Shown here: positions 22,632 to 35,670 of the stretch, piece after piece | How positions within the stretch are numbered: the first letter of the stretch is position 1 | How the letters are laid out: each line of letters begins with the position of its first letter | Assembly: GCF_004210375.1 (NCBI RefSeq) | Contig: NC_134832.1 | Span: 153,819,592 to 153,883,591 of the forward strand | Direction: 5' to 3' | Source of the DNA: Tachypleus tridentatus | Taxonomy: Eukaryota; Arthropoda; Merostomata; Xiphosura; Limulidae | DNA length: 64,000 nt | The notes under the pieces: generated by a model | The model's database searches: none | What the model was told of the DNA's origin: nothing | Seen by the model: only the letters and a program-made list of their open reading frames with translations | Position numbers and translations under genes: made by a program

Positions 22632-25600
22632 CTGAAAAAGCACTGATAAATTAACTTTGTTTTATAACCATTCACTTTGTAAATGACTTCAACAATCCAT
22701 ATTTATTAATAACTGTCATTTACATTATAGCTGTGTCAAACTAAAACCAAACAGAAGTGAATCAAGCCTTAGCTGTGTGCATTGTCTTGAGTTCACAAAC
22801 ATTTCATTATTTGTAAAATAAAACAGCAACTAATGAGTAGATTACTTACTTGGGCACAAAAGTATTGGTCAGAAATGTGAAAAATCATAGTTTTATTTTT
22901 TGTGCTACTGGTTTATAATGTGAATACAGTGAATAACACAAATAAAAAACATGTTTGATTTAGGACATTCTATGGTTTGCAAAATGTTGACCAAGTTTTC
23001 ACATGCCAATACCAAATTATAAATGTTAAAAAAAAACTTGCATGACTTCCTTTTAAACCAAAATGATTTTTTCCAGATAATATTACATGAAAACTCTCTT
23101 CATATGTCTCATCAAGTGGAGTGATCAGATTAACCACTTTTCACATTGAATCACATAATATCCACAGAAAGTCTCCACATACAAAATATTTACAAATACT
23201 TTAGTAATTTTCAGTTTTGTATAAATACAATTCACTCAGCACCATAACTAAAACCAACCCCAACTAATTACCTCTGTATATCTACTACACATACTTACCT
23301 TACATATAATATTATAATACACTCAAAACAAAATTACACCATACATAAATAATCTCTATTAAGGAGCATATGAATCACACTAGTACTGTTTTAAATTGTG
23401 AGAAAAGAGCTTCAACACATGAATCATACTAGTACTGTTTTAAACAGTAAGAGAAGGGCTTCAACACATGAATCATACAAGTACTGTTTTAAACTGTGAA
23501 AATATGCTTCAACAAATGAATCATACCAATACTGTTTTAAACTGTGAAAGAAGGGCTTCAACACATGAATGATACTAGTACTGTTTTAAACTGTGTAAAA
23601 AGGGCTTAAAAATGATTCATACCAATACTGTTTTAAACAGTAAGAGAAGGAATTCAACACATGACTCATACTAGTACTGTTTTAAACAGTGAAAGAAAGG
23701 CTTCAACACATGAATCATACCAGTACTGTTTTAAACTGCAATAAAAGGAATTCAACACATGAATCATACCAGTACTGTTTTAAACTGAGAGAGAAGGGCT
23801 TCTACACATGAATCATACCAGTACTGTTTTAATCTTTGAGAGAAGGGTTTCAACACATGAATCATACCAGTACCATTTTAAACTGTAAGAGAAGGAATTG
23901 AAATAATGAATCTTACCAGTACTGTATTACACTGTGAGAGAAGGAATTCAACACATCAATCATACCAGTACTGTTTTAAACTGTGAAAGAAGGGCTTCAA
24001 CACATTAATCATTCCCATACTGTTTTAAACTGTGAAAAAGCTTCAACACATGAATCATACCAGTACTATTTTAAAATGTGAAAGAAGGAATTCAACACAT
24101 CAATCATACTAGTACTGTTTTAAAATGTGAAAGTGCTTCAACACAGGAATCATACCAGTTCTGTTTTAAACAGTCAAATAAGGAATTCAACACAGGAATC
24201 ATACCAGTACTGTTTTAAACTGTGAGAGAAGAGCTTCAACACATGAATAATACCAGTACTGTTTCAAACTGAGAGAGAGGGACCTCAGAACATGAAATAT
24301 AGAAGTACTGTTTAAAACTGTGAGAGAAGAGATTCAACACATGAATCATACCAGTACTGTTTTAAACTGTGAGGGAAGGGATTCAACACATGAATCATAC
24401 CAGTACTGTTTTAAACTGTGAGGGAAGGGCTTCAACACATGAATCATACCAGTACTGTTTTAAACTGTGAGGGAAGGGCTTCAACACATGAATAATACCA
24501 GTACTGTTTTAAACTGTGAGAGAAGGAATTCAACACATGAATCATAACCACTACTGTTTTCAAATGTGAGAGAAGGGCTTCAACACATGAATCATACCAG
24601 TACTGTACTAAATTGTAAAAAAAAAGAAATTAAACACATCAATCATACCAATACTGTTTTAAACTGTGAGAGAAGGGTTTCAACACTTGAATCATACCAG
24701 TGCCATTTTAAACTGTGAGATAATGGCTTTAACACATGAATCATACCAGTACTATCTAAAACTGTGAGAGAAAGGCTTCAAGAAATGAATCATACCATTA
24801 CTGTTTTAAACTATGATAGGAGGAATTCAATACATGAATCACACCAGTACTTTTTCAAAATGTAAGAGAGCTTCAACACATGAATCATAGTAATACTGTT
24901 TTAAACTGTGAGATAAGGAATTAAACACTTCAATTATACCAGTAGTGTTTTAAACTGTGAGAGAAGGGCTTGAACACATGAATCATACCCATACTGTTTA
25001 AAACAGTCGGAGAAGGAATTCAACACATGAATCATACCAGTTCTGTTTTAAACTGTGAAAGGAGAACTTCAACACATGAATCATACCAGAACTGTTTTAA
25101 ACTGTGAGAGAAGGAATTGAACACATGAATCTTATCAGTACTGTATTACACTGTGAATGAAAGGCTTCAACAAATGAATCATACCAATACTGTTTTAAAC
25201 TGTGGGAGAAGGAATTCAACACCTGAATCATACCAGTACTGTTTTGAACTGTGGGAGAAGGGTTTCAACACATGAATCATACCAGTACCATTTTAAAATG
25301 TGAGAGAAGGAATTCAACACATGAATCATACCAGTACTGTTTTAAACTGAGAGAAGGGCCTCAATACATGAATCATACTAGTACTGTTTTAAATTGTGAA
25401 AGAATGGCTTCAATACATGAATCATACCCATACTGTTTAAAACAGTCGGAGAAGGAATTCAACACATGAATCATACCAGTTCTGTTTTAAACTGTGAAAG
25501 GAGAACTTCAACACATGAATCATACCAGAACTGTTTTAAACTGTGAGAGAAGGAATTGAACACATGAATCTTATCAGTACTGTATTACACTGTGAATGAA

Positions 25601-28600
25601 AGGCTTCAACAAATGAATCATACCAATACTGTTTTAAACTGTGGGAGAAGGAATTCAACACATGAATCATACCAGTACTGTTTTGAACTGTGAAAGGGCT
25701 TCATAAACAACAGTGAGAGAAGGGGTTCAACACATGAGTCATATTGGTACTGTTTTAAACTGTAAGAGAAGAGCTTGAACACATAAATCATACTAGCACT
25801 GTTTTAAACTGTAAGAGAAGGGCTTCAACACATGAATCATACCAAAACTGTTTTAAACTGTGAAAGAACTTCAACACATGAATCATACCAGAACTGTTTT
25901 AAACTGTCAGAGAAGAGCTTCAACACATGAATCATACCAGTACTGTTCTTAACTGTGATAAAATGCTTCAACACATGAATCATAGCAGTACTGTTTTAAA
26001 CTTTCAGAGAAGAAATTCAACACAAGAATCATACCAGTACTGTTCTTAACTGTGATAAAAGTGCTTCAACACATGAATAATACCAGTCATGTTTTAAACT
26101 TTCAGAGAAGGAATTGAACACATGAATCATACCAGTACCATTTTAAAATGTGAGAGAAGGAATTCAACACATGAATCATACTAGTACTGTTTTAAACTGT
26201 GAAAGAACTTCAACACATGAATCATACCAGCACTGTTTTAAACTGTGAGAGATGGACTTCAACACATGAATCATACCAGTACTGTTTTAAACAGTGAGAA
26301 AAGCTTTAACACATGAATCATACCAGTACTGTTTTGATCTGTGAGAGAAGGGTTTCAACACATGAATTATACCAGTACCATTTTAAACTGTGAGAGAAAG
26401 GCTTCAACACATGAATTATACCAGTACTGTCTAAAACTGTGAGAGAAAGGCTTCAACACATGAATCATACCAGTATTGTTTTAAACAGTGAGAGAAAAGC
26501 TTTAACACATGAATCATACCAGTACTGTTTTAAACAGTGAGAGAAAAGCTTTAACACATGAATCATACCAGTACTGTTTTAAACTGTGAGAGAAAGGCTT
26601 CAACACATGATTCATACCAGTACTGTTTTAAACTGTGAGAGAAAGGCTTCAACACATGATTCATACCAGAACTGTTTTAAACTGTGAGAGAAGGAATTGA
26701 ACACATGAATCTTACCAGTACTGTATTACACTGTGAATGAAAGGCTTCAACAAATGAATCATACCAATACTGTTTTAATCTGTGAAAGAAGGAATTCAAC
26801 ACATGAATCATTCCAGTACTGTTTTAAACAATCAGAGAAGGAATTCAAGAAATGAATCATAACAGTACTGTTTTAAACTGTGAGAGAAGGACCTCAACAC
26901 ATGAATCATACTATTACTGTTTTAAAATGTGGGAGAAGGAATTCAACAAATGAATCATACCACTACCGTTGTAAACTGTGAGAGAAGGATTTCAAGACAT
27001 GAATCATACCAGTACTGTTTTGAACTGTGAAAGGGTTTCATAAACAACAGTGAGAGAAGGGCTTCAACACATAAATCATAACTGTACTGTTTAAAACTTT
27101 GAGAAAAGCTTCAACACATCAATCATACCAGTACTGTTTTAAACTGTGAGAGGAGGAATTCAACACACGAATCACACCAGTACTGTTATAAACAGTAAGA
27201 GAAGGAATTCAACACATCAATCATACGAGTACCATTTTAAAATGTGAGAGAAGGGTTTCAACACATGAATCATACCAGTACTGTTTAAAACTGTGAGAAA
27301 GAGGCTTCAACACATGAATCATACCAGAAATGTTTTAAACTGTGAGAGAAGGAATTGAACACATGAATCATACCAGAAATGTTTTAAACTGTGAGAGAAG
27401 GAATTGAACACATGAATCTTACCAGTACTGTATTACATTGTAAATGAAAGGCTTCAACAAATGAATCATACCAGTGCTGTTTTAAACAGTCAGAGAAGGA
27501 ATTCAACACATGAATCATACTAGTACTGTTTTAAACTGAGAGAAGGGCCTCAATACATGAATCATAACTGGTACTGTTTTAAATTGTGAAAGAAGGGCTT
27601 CAACACATGAATCATATTGGTACTGTTTTATAGTGTGAGAGAAGGAATTCAACACATGAATCATACCAGTGCTGTTTTGAACTGTGAGAGAAGGACTTCA
27701 ACACATGAATCATACCAGTGCTGTTTTGAACTGTGAGAGAAGGGCTTGAACACATGAATTATACCAGTACTGTCTAAAACTGTGAGAGAAAGGTTCAACA
27801 AATGAATCATACCAGTACTGTTCGTAATTGTGATAGAAGGTCTTCAACACATGAATGATACCAGTACTGTTCATAATTGTGATAGAAGGTCTTCAACACA
27901 TGAATGATACCAGTACTGTTTTAAACTGTGAGAGAAAGGCTTCAACACATCAATCATACCAGTACTGTTTTAAACTGTGAGTGAAGAGCTTCAACACATG
28001 AATCATACCAGTACTGTTTTAAACTGTGAGAGGAGGAATTCAACACATGAATCACACCAGTACTGTTATAAACACTAAGATAAGGAATTCAACACATGAA
28101 TCATACCAGAACTGTTTTAAACTGTGAGAGAAAAAATTGAACACATGAATCTTACCAGTACTGTATTACACTGTGAATGAAAGGCTTCAACAAATGAATC
28201 ATACCAGTGCTGTTTTAAACAGTCAGAGAAGGAATTCAACACATGAATCATAACACTACTGTTTTAAACTGTGAGAGAAGGACTACTCCACATGAATCAT
28301 ACCAGTACTGTTCTTACCTGTGATAAAATGTCTTCAACATATGAATCATACCAGTACTGTTTTAAACTTTCAGAGAAGGAATTGAACACATGAATCATAC
28401 CAGTACCATTTTAAAATGTGAGAGAAGGAATTCAACACATGAATCATACCAGTTCTGTTTTAAACTGTGAAAGAAGAACTTCAACACATGAATCATACTA
28501 GTACTGTTTTAAACTGTGAAAGGAGAACTTCAACACATGAATCATACCAGCACTGTTTTAACCTGTGAGAGATGGACTTCAACACATGAATCATACCAGT

Positions 28601-31600
28601 ACTGTTTTAAACAGTGAGAAAAGCTTTAACACATGAATCATACCAGTACTGTTTTGATCTGTGAGAGAAGGGTTTCAACACATGAATTATACCAGTACCA
28701 TTTTAAACTGTGAGAGAAAGGCTTCAACACATGAATTATACCAGTACTGTCTAAAACTGTGAGAGAAAGGCTTCAACACATGAATCATACCAGTACTGTT
28801 TTAAACAGTGAGAGAAAAGCTTTAACACATGAATCATACCAGTACTGTTTTAAACAGTGAGAGAAAAGCTTTAACACATGAATCATACCAGTACTGTTTT
28901 AAACTGTGAGAGAAAGGCTTCAACACATGAATCATACCAGAACTGTTTTAATCTGTGAGAGAAGGAATTCAACACATGAATCTTACCAGTACTGTATTAC
29001 ACTGTGAATGAAAGGCTTCAACAAATGAATCATACCAATACTGTTTTAATCTGTGAGAGAAGGAATTCAACACATGAATCATTCCAGTACTGTTTTAAAC
29101 AATCAGAGAAGGAATTCAAGAAATGAATCATAACAGTACTGTTTTAAACTGAGAGAAGGACCTCAACACATGAATCATACTATTACTGTTTTAAACTGTG
29201 AGAGAAGGGCTTCAACACATGAATCATACCAGTACCATTTTAAAATGTGAGAGAAGGAATTCAACAAATGAATCATACCAGTACCATTGTAAACTGTGAG
29301 AGAAGGATTTCAAGACATGAATCATACCAGTACTGTTTTGAACTGTGAAAGGGTTTCATAAACAACAGTGAGAGAAGGGCTTCAACACATGAATGATAAC
29401 TGTACTGTTTAAAACTTTGAGAAAGGCTTCAACACATCAATCATACCAGTACTGTTTTAAACTGTGAGAGGAGGAATTCAACACACGAATCACACCAGTA
29501 CTGTTATAAACAGTAAGAGAAGGAATTCAACACATCAATCATATGAGTACCATTTTAAAATGTGAGAGAAGGGTTTCAACACATGAATCATACCAGTACT
29601 GTTTAAAACTGTGAGAAAGAGGCTTCAACACATGAATCATACCAGAAATGTTTTAAACTGTGAGAGAAGGAATTGAACACATGAATCTTACCAGTACTGT
29701 ATTACACTGTAAATGAAAGGCTTCAACAAATGAATCATACCAGTGCTGTTTTAAACAGTTAGAGAAGGAATTCAACACATGAAACATACCAGTACCGTTT
29801 TAAAATGTGAGAGAAGGGTTTCAACACATGAATCATACTAGTACTGTTTTAAACTGAGAGAAAAGCCTCAATATATGAATCATACTGGTACTGTTTTAAA
29901 TTGTGAAAGAAGGGCTTCAACACATGAATCATATTGGTACTGTTTTATAGTGTGAGAGAAGGAATTCAACACATGAATCATACCAGTGCTGTTTTGAACT
30001 GTGAGAGAAGGGCTTCAACACATGAATCATACCAGTGCTGTTTTGAACTGTGAGAGAAGGGCTTGAACACATGAATCATACTAGTACTGTTTTAAAGTGT
30101 GAAAGAAGGGCTTGAACACATGAATTATACCAGTACTGTCTAAAACTGTGAGAGATAGGCTTCAACAAATGAATCATACCAGTACTGTTTGTAATTGTGA
30201 TAGAAGGTCTTCAACACATGAATGATACCAGTACTGTTTTAAACTGTGAGAGAAGGAATTCAACACATGAATCATACCAATGCTGTTTTGAACTGTGAGA
30301 GAAGGGCTTCAACACATGAATCATACTAGTACTGTTTTAAAGTGTGAAAGAAGGGCTTGAACACATGAATCATACCAGTACTGTTCAAAATTGTGAGAAA
30401 GGCTTCAACACATGAATCATACCAGAACTGTTTTAAACTGTGAGAGTAGGGCTTCAAGACATGAATCATACCAGCACTGTTTTAAACTTTTAGAGAATGA
30501 TCTTTTTCCTGTAGTTGAACCCAGCACATAAAGTAAGTCTCACAGTTAACACCTTTATCCAGTCGTTGAAGTTATGACAAAGTAAGTCTCAGAATTAACC
30601 TATTTTACATGTTTTGAACTCAGGACTTACAGTACAATCAAATTGCAAAAACTTTAAAAAGAGAGAGAGAGAATCTTATTTAAGTAATGAATATTGAATG
30701 GCATATATACATAACAAAATTTAAAATTTGAATAACAAAAATACATGTATAATTCAAACTGTCACACAACATTCAAGAGGTTCAACACACAAAGAAAAAT
30801 AAAACTGTACAGCATGGTACATGAATGAAAAAGCAAAGTTACAGAAACTATGCCAAATGTTTAAAGCCAGTGGAAAATTGACATAGGAATAAAGATGCAC
30901 TTGCCTTATATCAGCATTTCAACTGATAATTTATTACAAACTTATACAAAATAAATTTATAATGTTAGAAATTTGTTACAATATTTTAAATGTCAACATT
31001 TTGATAATTTGGAATTGAATTTATAAATAATGATAAATTTTATGATACACATTTTAATGTACTTTTTAACCATGAATAAAACTGTGATTTATGTAAACCA
31101 GCTTGTTATTTTCTTTATAACTGCATGTTAAAACTTTAACATTTTGGAAAGACCCCTGTTTACTGTATTGTCCCAGAATCCTGGGTTAATTGCAGGACTA
31201 AAATGGATTTAACTCATCTAAATCAAATGACAGCTCATTAAAATCTTCTATATAAAAGGCAAATAGAAAGGAGTGTGACTGGGAAGGTAGAAGATTAAAG
31301 TTTGTACCTTAGGGATGTACAAGTCATTTCCAGTTAGTCAATATTATTAATACTTGTTTGTAGAGTGAATAGTCACTCATCCATTTAATACAGTGATGTA
31401 AAACCAAACATCTTTTACATATACTGATGAGAACAATATGTATTTAATGAGTTCATATGCAGATAACAAGCTGTATATTGATAAAAAGTCTACTGTACAC
31501 CTTAAACTTTTAATCATAATAATCAAAGGAAATCATTCAAAATAAGAAATAACATAAATCTGGTAAAATCAAAATGTTTTCAAAATTCTCAAGCTTCAAC

Positions 31601-34600
31601 TGTTACATACTTGAACTAAGAGCAAGTCAAGTAAGCAACAACTGCCAAACGTGATGATGATGGAGCTAAATATAGAGAAAAGTGATAAACTGTGTTATAC
31701 CCCGTTTTCTGTGTGAAGATTGATTTACAGCAATTAATACATGTCCTCTCCCTCCACAGAATGCTAGCCACATTCCAAAAAGCAACTTTATCTGCAAACA
31801 AGTTATTTTCTATTAAAAGAAAACTTTTAAGCACTTATGGTTAAGAATTTACATGATACCACCAGAATAGTGTAACAAAATTGATTTTAAAGAGTGTCGC
31901 ACCTGCCTATGGAATTACATAAAACTGGTTTTAAAATATGACATCTTACCTCCAGAATCATATAACAAAACTGATTTTAAAATATGACATCTTACCTCCA
32001 GAATCATATAACAAAACTGATTTTAAAATGTCAATCTTATCTCCAGAATCATATAACAAAACTGATTTTAAAATGTCAATCTTACCTCTAGAATCATGTA
32101 ACAAAACTGATTTTAAAATTCCATATCTTACCTCCAGAATCATATAACAAAACTGATTTTAAAATATGACATCTTACCTCCAGAATCATATAGCAAAACT
32201 GATTTTAAAATGTCAATCTTACCTCCAGAATCATATAACAAAACTGATTTTAAAATGTCAATCTTACCTTTAGAATCATGTAACAAAACTGATTTTAAAA
32301 TTCCATATCTTACCTCCAGAATCATATAACAAAACTGATTTTAAAATATGACATCTTACCTCCAGAATCACATAACAAAACTGATTTTAAAATGTCAATC
32401 TTACCTCTAGAATCATGTAACAAAACTGATTTTAAAATTCCATATCTTACCTCCAGAACCATATAACAAAACTGGATTTGAATAGTATGACGTCTCATTT
32501 CTGTATATCATAAATAACAATACTTAAATACATTATGTTTTCAACTACATGCTTCAATTTATTTTTAAATATATAAAGTGATATAAGCATTACATTAATG
32601 AAGCTTCATATACTGATTAAGGCAAATGTTCAAGTGCAAAAAATCTGAGCAAAACAAAAAGTTGAACAATCTATTTTAAATATCATAGCTTTCACAAGAT
32701 ATTCAATGTCATATATGAAAAAAAACCTTTATGAGAAATATTAAAACTCAATAGAATAGGAAAATTAATAACTGTTAAGTACATGTCAATAATTATTTAC
32801 TGTACCTCAAACCTGACAGTTAATGAGAGTGAGAATGCCTTATAAATCTCCAGACAGGATTATAAAGTATATCAGTAGAAGTTATATGTAATGTTTATAT
32901 ATACATACGTGTATGTGTGTGAAAATCTAAAGGACTTATTCAGAATAACATTACTTCTACAAATATCCCAGACATTTCATGGATTAATTAAAACATAGGA
33001 GTTTCATACATGTACATTCTCATTATGAGTACATATATTGTAAAGAAAACTACTACATATATCTTGGACATTGGCTAGTTTTGGTAAGAATACTCCAGAT
33101 GTGTCAAAGCATTGAAACTGATCAACAGTCTTCAACACTTGTTTATTTATGAGCAAATAAAGAAAGTATACTTCACTAGCCTGAACCAAGTAATTATATA
33201 ATGTTCAAGTCCCACTAGGTATAACTTAGTGTACTTTTATAAGATAAAAAACAACTTTTGCTGATCTATTCCCAAATGGTACATAGTCGTAATATAAGGG
33301 GATAAGGAATATTTGCAAGTTTTCATTTAGTCCTGAGAACATGAAGGGAAGAAGCTGGAGAAATATGTAAACTTTTACATGTAGAAAAGTACACGACAAT
33401 TTTATCATGGTGATTACATGTCCTTGGAAAATTCATATTGTAAGGCTCATCACAACTATAAAATTCATAATGAGATGTGAATGAAACTAAAACTAGGCCA
33501 CAAAGACACTTCTGGAAGACATCAACACCCAAGACAACTTGATGAACAGTAAAGAGCAAAAAAAATCCACAAACTGAGAAGCAGATGTAACCTGAAAGCA
33601 CTGTTAAACCTGTACCAGAACCAAGTGTTGAATTGTAGATAAGAGGACATCTCACACAGGCTACTGTAGGAACATCTCCCAGAGAGAAGATGAAAAGTAA
33701 ATTTGTAGGGACTTTAGATGTGAAGTTTCAGCACATTACTGAAGATATCATAAAACATGCACATTAAACTATGAGATCATTCCAATACAGATATTCTGGG
33801 TAGAATAGCAGTTCCCAATATATGGTTTATAAACTCTTTTCAAGCAATACTTGAAAAATCTACATAATTAAAGAAGAGAATTATCAACATAATATGTAGA
33901 TCCCATAGTTAATCTCTAAAATAACAACTCAGGCAGTCCTCACAAACAAAAGTTTGAAAATCACTCATGTGGAGAGATCACTACATGTACAAAAGGTTTA
34001 AACTCAACCAGTAAATTTGAAACAGTTCACGGATCATAGCACCAGATGATGAGAGATGTAAGACTATTTAAAATTCAATATTCCTGTCTGACAACTTTAG
34101 ATGTGTATAAAGCAGCTACTTGTTTGAAATTTATACTAAAGACTATTTAGGATTCTGTAGGTTATAAGCTAACAGTCTTATTACTGCCTGTAGCACCACC
34201 AGTCATTATAAAATAAATTCAAAATGTTGTTAAGATCAAACAATATCAAATAAGGAATAAATTTTTATGGTCATACAAAACAAAAATATTTATGTATCAA
34301 GTTACAAGAAAAATATGAATGATCTTGGAATGTAGTCATTCATATAGTTAAAGCACTGATATTCAGAATAACCTGGAGAAAATAAAGCATGAGTATTTGG
34401 AGAAAGTAACAGCCATTCACAACAGATAAAAAAAAATTGTGAAAATGTCAAAAATATCTGAACAGTAACAATAAGACTGAACCACAATCAATGCACAAAG
34501 GTAAATTAACTTCATATGAACAGGAATAAGCTGACATTTTAATATCACAGTGATTAAGTGAAAACTGTTATATATTAATTAAAACATCACATTATAACAA

Positions 34601-35234
34601 ACATCTAAAAAAACATTCAAAATATAGCTTTCTTTTTAACTTGAGTCATTTTCCGCTCAACTTCGATGAAAGTGTAACTGGTAATGAAAAGCTAATTTAC
34701 CTTTGCACAGGTAAGAACTTCCTTTCTTCTTGTTTATTAAATAACAGCTAATGGAATGTTTACTCTACATAATAATCCTAAAAGTATTATGACGACTTGT
34801 TAAAAAATTTAAGATTTTCGTCCCTTATTAGATTACTAGCAATATACAATAAATAAAAAATATATCTAAACATTAATATTAATTCTTAAATTATATCAGC
34901 AATATTCTACACAGTGATAATATTTTAATAATAATTAGGTCAGCTACGGTAACTTGTGAAAGTTACAGATTTTATCTTGGAAAAGCAAGTCTTTCCATAT
35001 CCAAAAATTCAAACACAAAAAGAAGAATTAGCAAAAACAAGAACACCAAATTTTGCATGTTAAAAGCCTTTGCTACAGTTGAATATAACTGATATAATAA
35101 GACCTAACCTCGCCATTTGTGATGTTGATGCCAAGATAAATATCTCCAAAACTTCCACTTCCTATCTTTCGTATAAGTCTGTACTTCGCTCCAACAATAA
35201 AGTCTGATCTTGACGAACTTCCTGCACTCGCCAT
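22525..35234 (-). CDS. Casein kinase I alpha, 5' part of gene (two exons)
   Basis: CK1-alpha is a cytosolic and nuclear Ser/Thr kinase that primes beta-catenin and Ci/Gli for degradation in Wnt and Hedgehog signalling. The two exons (35109-35234 and 22525-22631) join in phase 0 into 77 residues of the kinase N-lobe. These include the short leader [15 protein letters not shown], the glycine-rich loop [10 protein letters not shown], the VAVKLES strand with the ATP-binding Lys, and helix C with [15 protein letters not shown]. They follow animal CK1-alpha almost residue for residue. The catalytic HRDIKPDNF, DFGLA and C-lobe exons are missing because the assembly breaks at 20673-21172. Intron 1 is 12.5 kb, most of it a 7.1 kb minisatellite. 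Confidence 0.94.
22632..23379. other. CSNK1A1 intron 1, right of exon 2
   Basis: AT-rich unique sequence between exon 2 and the large array. No gene or transposon recognised. Confidence 0.5.
23380..30500. repeat. Very large minisatellite, ~48-49 bp unit, ~145 copies, with higher-order structure
   Basis: About 7.1 kb of a unit with acacatgaatcataccagta, ctgttttaaactgtgagag and aagggcttcaa. The core is a near-palindrome; in variants with TTTAAACAGT it becomes ACTGTTT-T-AAACAGT. Distinct variants recur in the same order: 24978-25218 again at about 25417-25659, and a marker variant (cataaacaacagtgagag) at about 25703, 27041 and 29359. Long stretches around 26230-27100 reappear near 28540-29400, giving a duplicated block of about 2.3 kb. 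It lies in CSNK1A1 intron 1. I see no insertion inside it. Confidence 0.96.
30501..31860. other. CSNK1A1 intron 1, unique sequence
   Basis: AT-rich intron between two arrays. Short open frames, such as the one on the - strand at 31616-31834, show no recognisable domain. Confidence 0.5.
31861..32475. repeat. Minisatellite, ~46-bp unit, ~12 copies, carrying 5' splice-site sequences
   Basis: Tandem unit with tcttacctccagaatcatat and aacaaaactgattttaaaat. On the - strand, the sense strand of CSNK1A1, most units read CTGGAG|GTAAGAT, very close to the consensus 5' splice site; the tctaga/tttaga variants keep GTAAGA. Each unit also has AAAATCAG about 21 bases upstream of that donor. Copies at 31861-31930 are older and degraded. 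Confidence 0.93.
32476..35108. other. CSNK1A1 intron 1 proximal to exon 1
   Basis: About 2.6 kb of unique AT-rich intron. The open frame on the - strand at 33323-33655 (110 codons) has a hydrophobic stretch but no family I recognise and no splice context, so I do not call it a gene. Confidence 0.5.
35109..35234 (-). CDS. CSNK1A1 exon 1 with start codon
   Basis: ATG at 35232-35234 (- strand) in context GAGGAAATGG, with a purine at -3 and G at +4. The coding part is exactly 42 codons: [18 protein letters not shown], then [15 protein letters not shown] and LGINITNGE, ending in phase 0 at donor GAG|GTTAGG. The glycine-rich loop G-S-G-S-F-G is intact. The start is chosen because vertebrate CK1-alpha begins with an equivalent MASSSGSKAEFIVGGKY leader. 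Confidence 0.95.
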
Positions 35235-35375
35235 TTCCTCACACGAAATGTATCAATCAAAAAAACTCAAATTCTAACTCTGGAAATACAGAAAACTTTT
35301 AACAACAATCTTACTAAGCAGTAACAAATTCAACCTAGTTTAAGCTAACCCTGATGCCACCATTATCATCATATA

Positions 35376-35383
35376 TGACGTCA
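35376..35383. promoter_or_regulatory. Consensus cAMP response element upstream of CSNK1A1
   Basis: The perfect palindrome TGACGTCA lies 142 bp upstream of the CSNK1A1 start codon, in a position typical of CREB/ATF sites in core promoters. About 20-30 bp further upstream on the - strand is a TCCCATAATGCC motif loosely like a ZNF143 site. No TATA box is obvious. Function is inferred from motif and position only. Confidence 0.5.
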
Positions 35384-35670
35384 CAACAAGTTTTAAGAAG
35401 GCATTATGGGATATCTACTTTTGTGGCTATTTACCATTGGAAATTTCATAGATTGTCCTTAAAAAATAAAAAAGCCAGTCTTTATTATATATTACGAATT
35501 TTTTCTTTAACCTCAAATTGGTAAGTGTTATATTACATTTTAAGGTCAATAACTGCAGTTTTATTCAAAATGAAATGCAATAAATATACATCTTTTGTGA
35601 AAAAACACAAACATTATTTTTCAACGAAGAAGGAAAATTTAAATATAATGAAACCCAATATTGTCACTGT

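Noticed and set aside
23380-30500. Regular short repeats with palindromic cores, resembling a CRISPR array
   Set aside because: There are no unique spacers between repeats, the whole unit repeats, the context is an intron of an animal kinase gene, and no cas-like genes exist.
33323-33655. 110-codon - strand frame with a hydrophobic stretch
   Set aside because: Lies in CSNK1A1 intron 1 and matches no family I know, with no acceptor and donor fitting the kinase phase.
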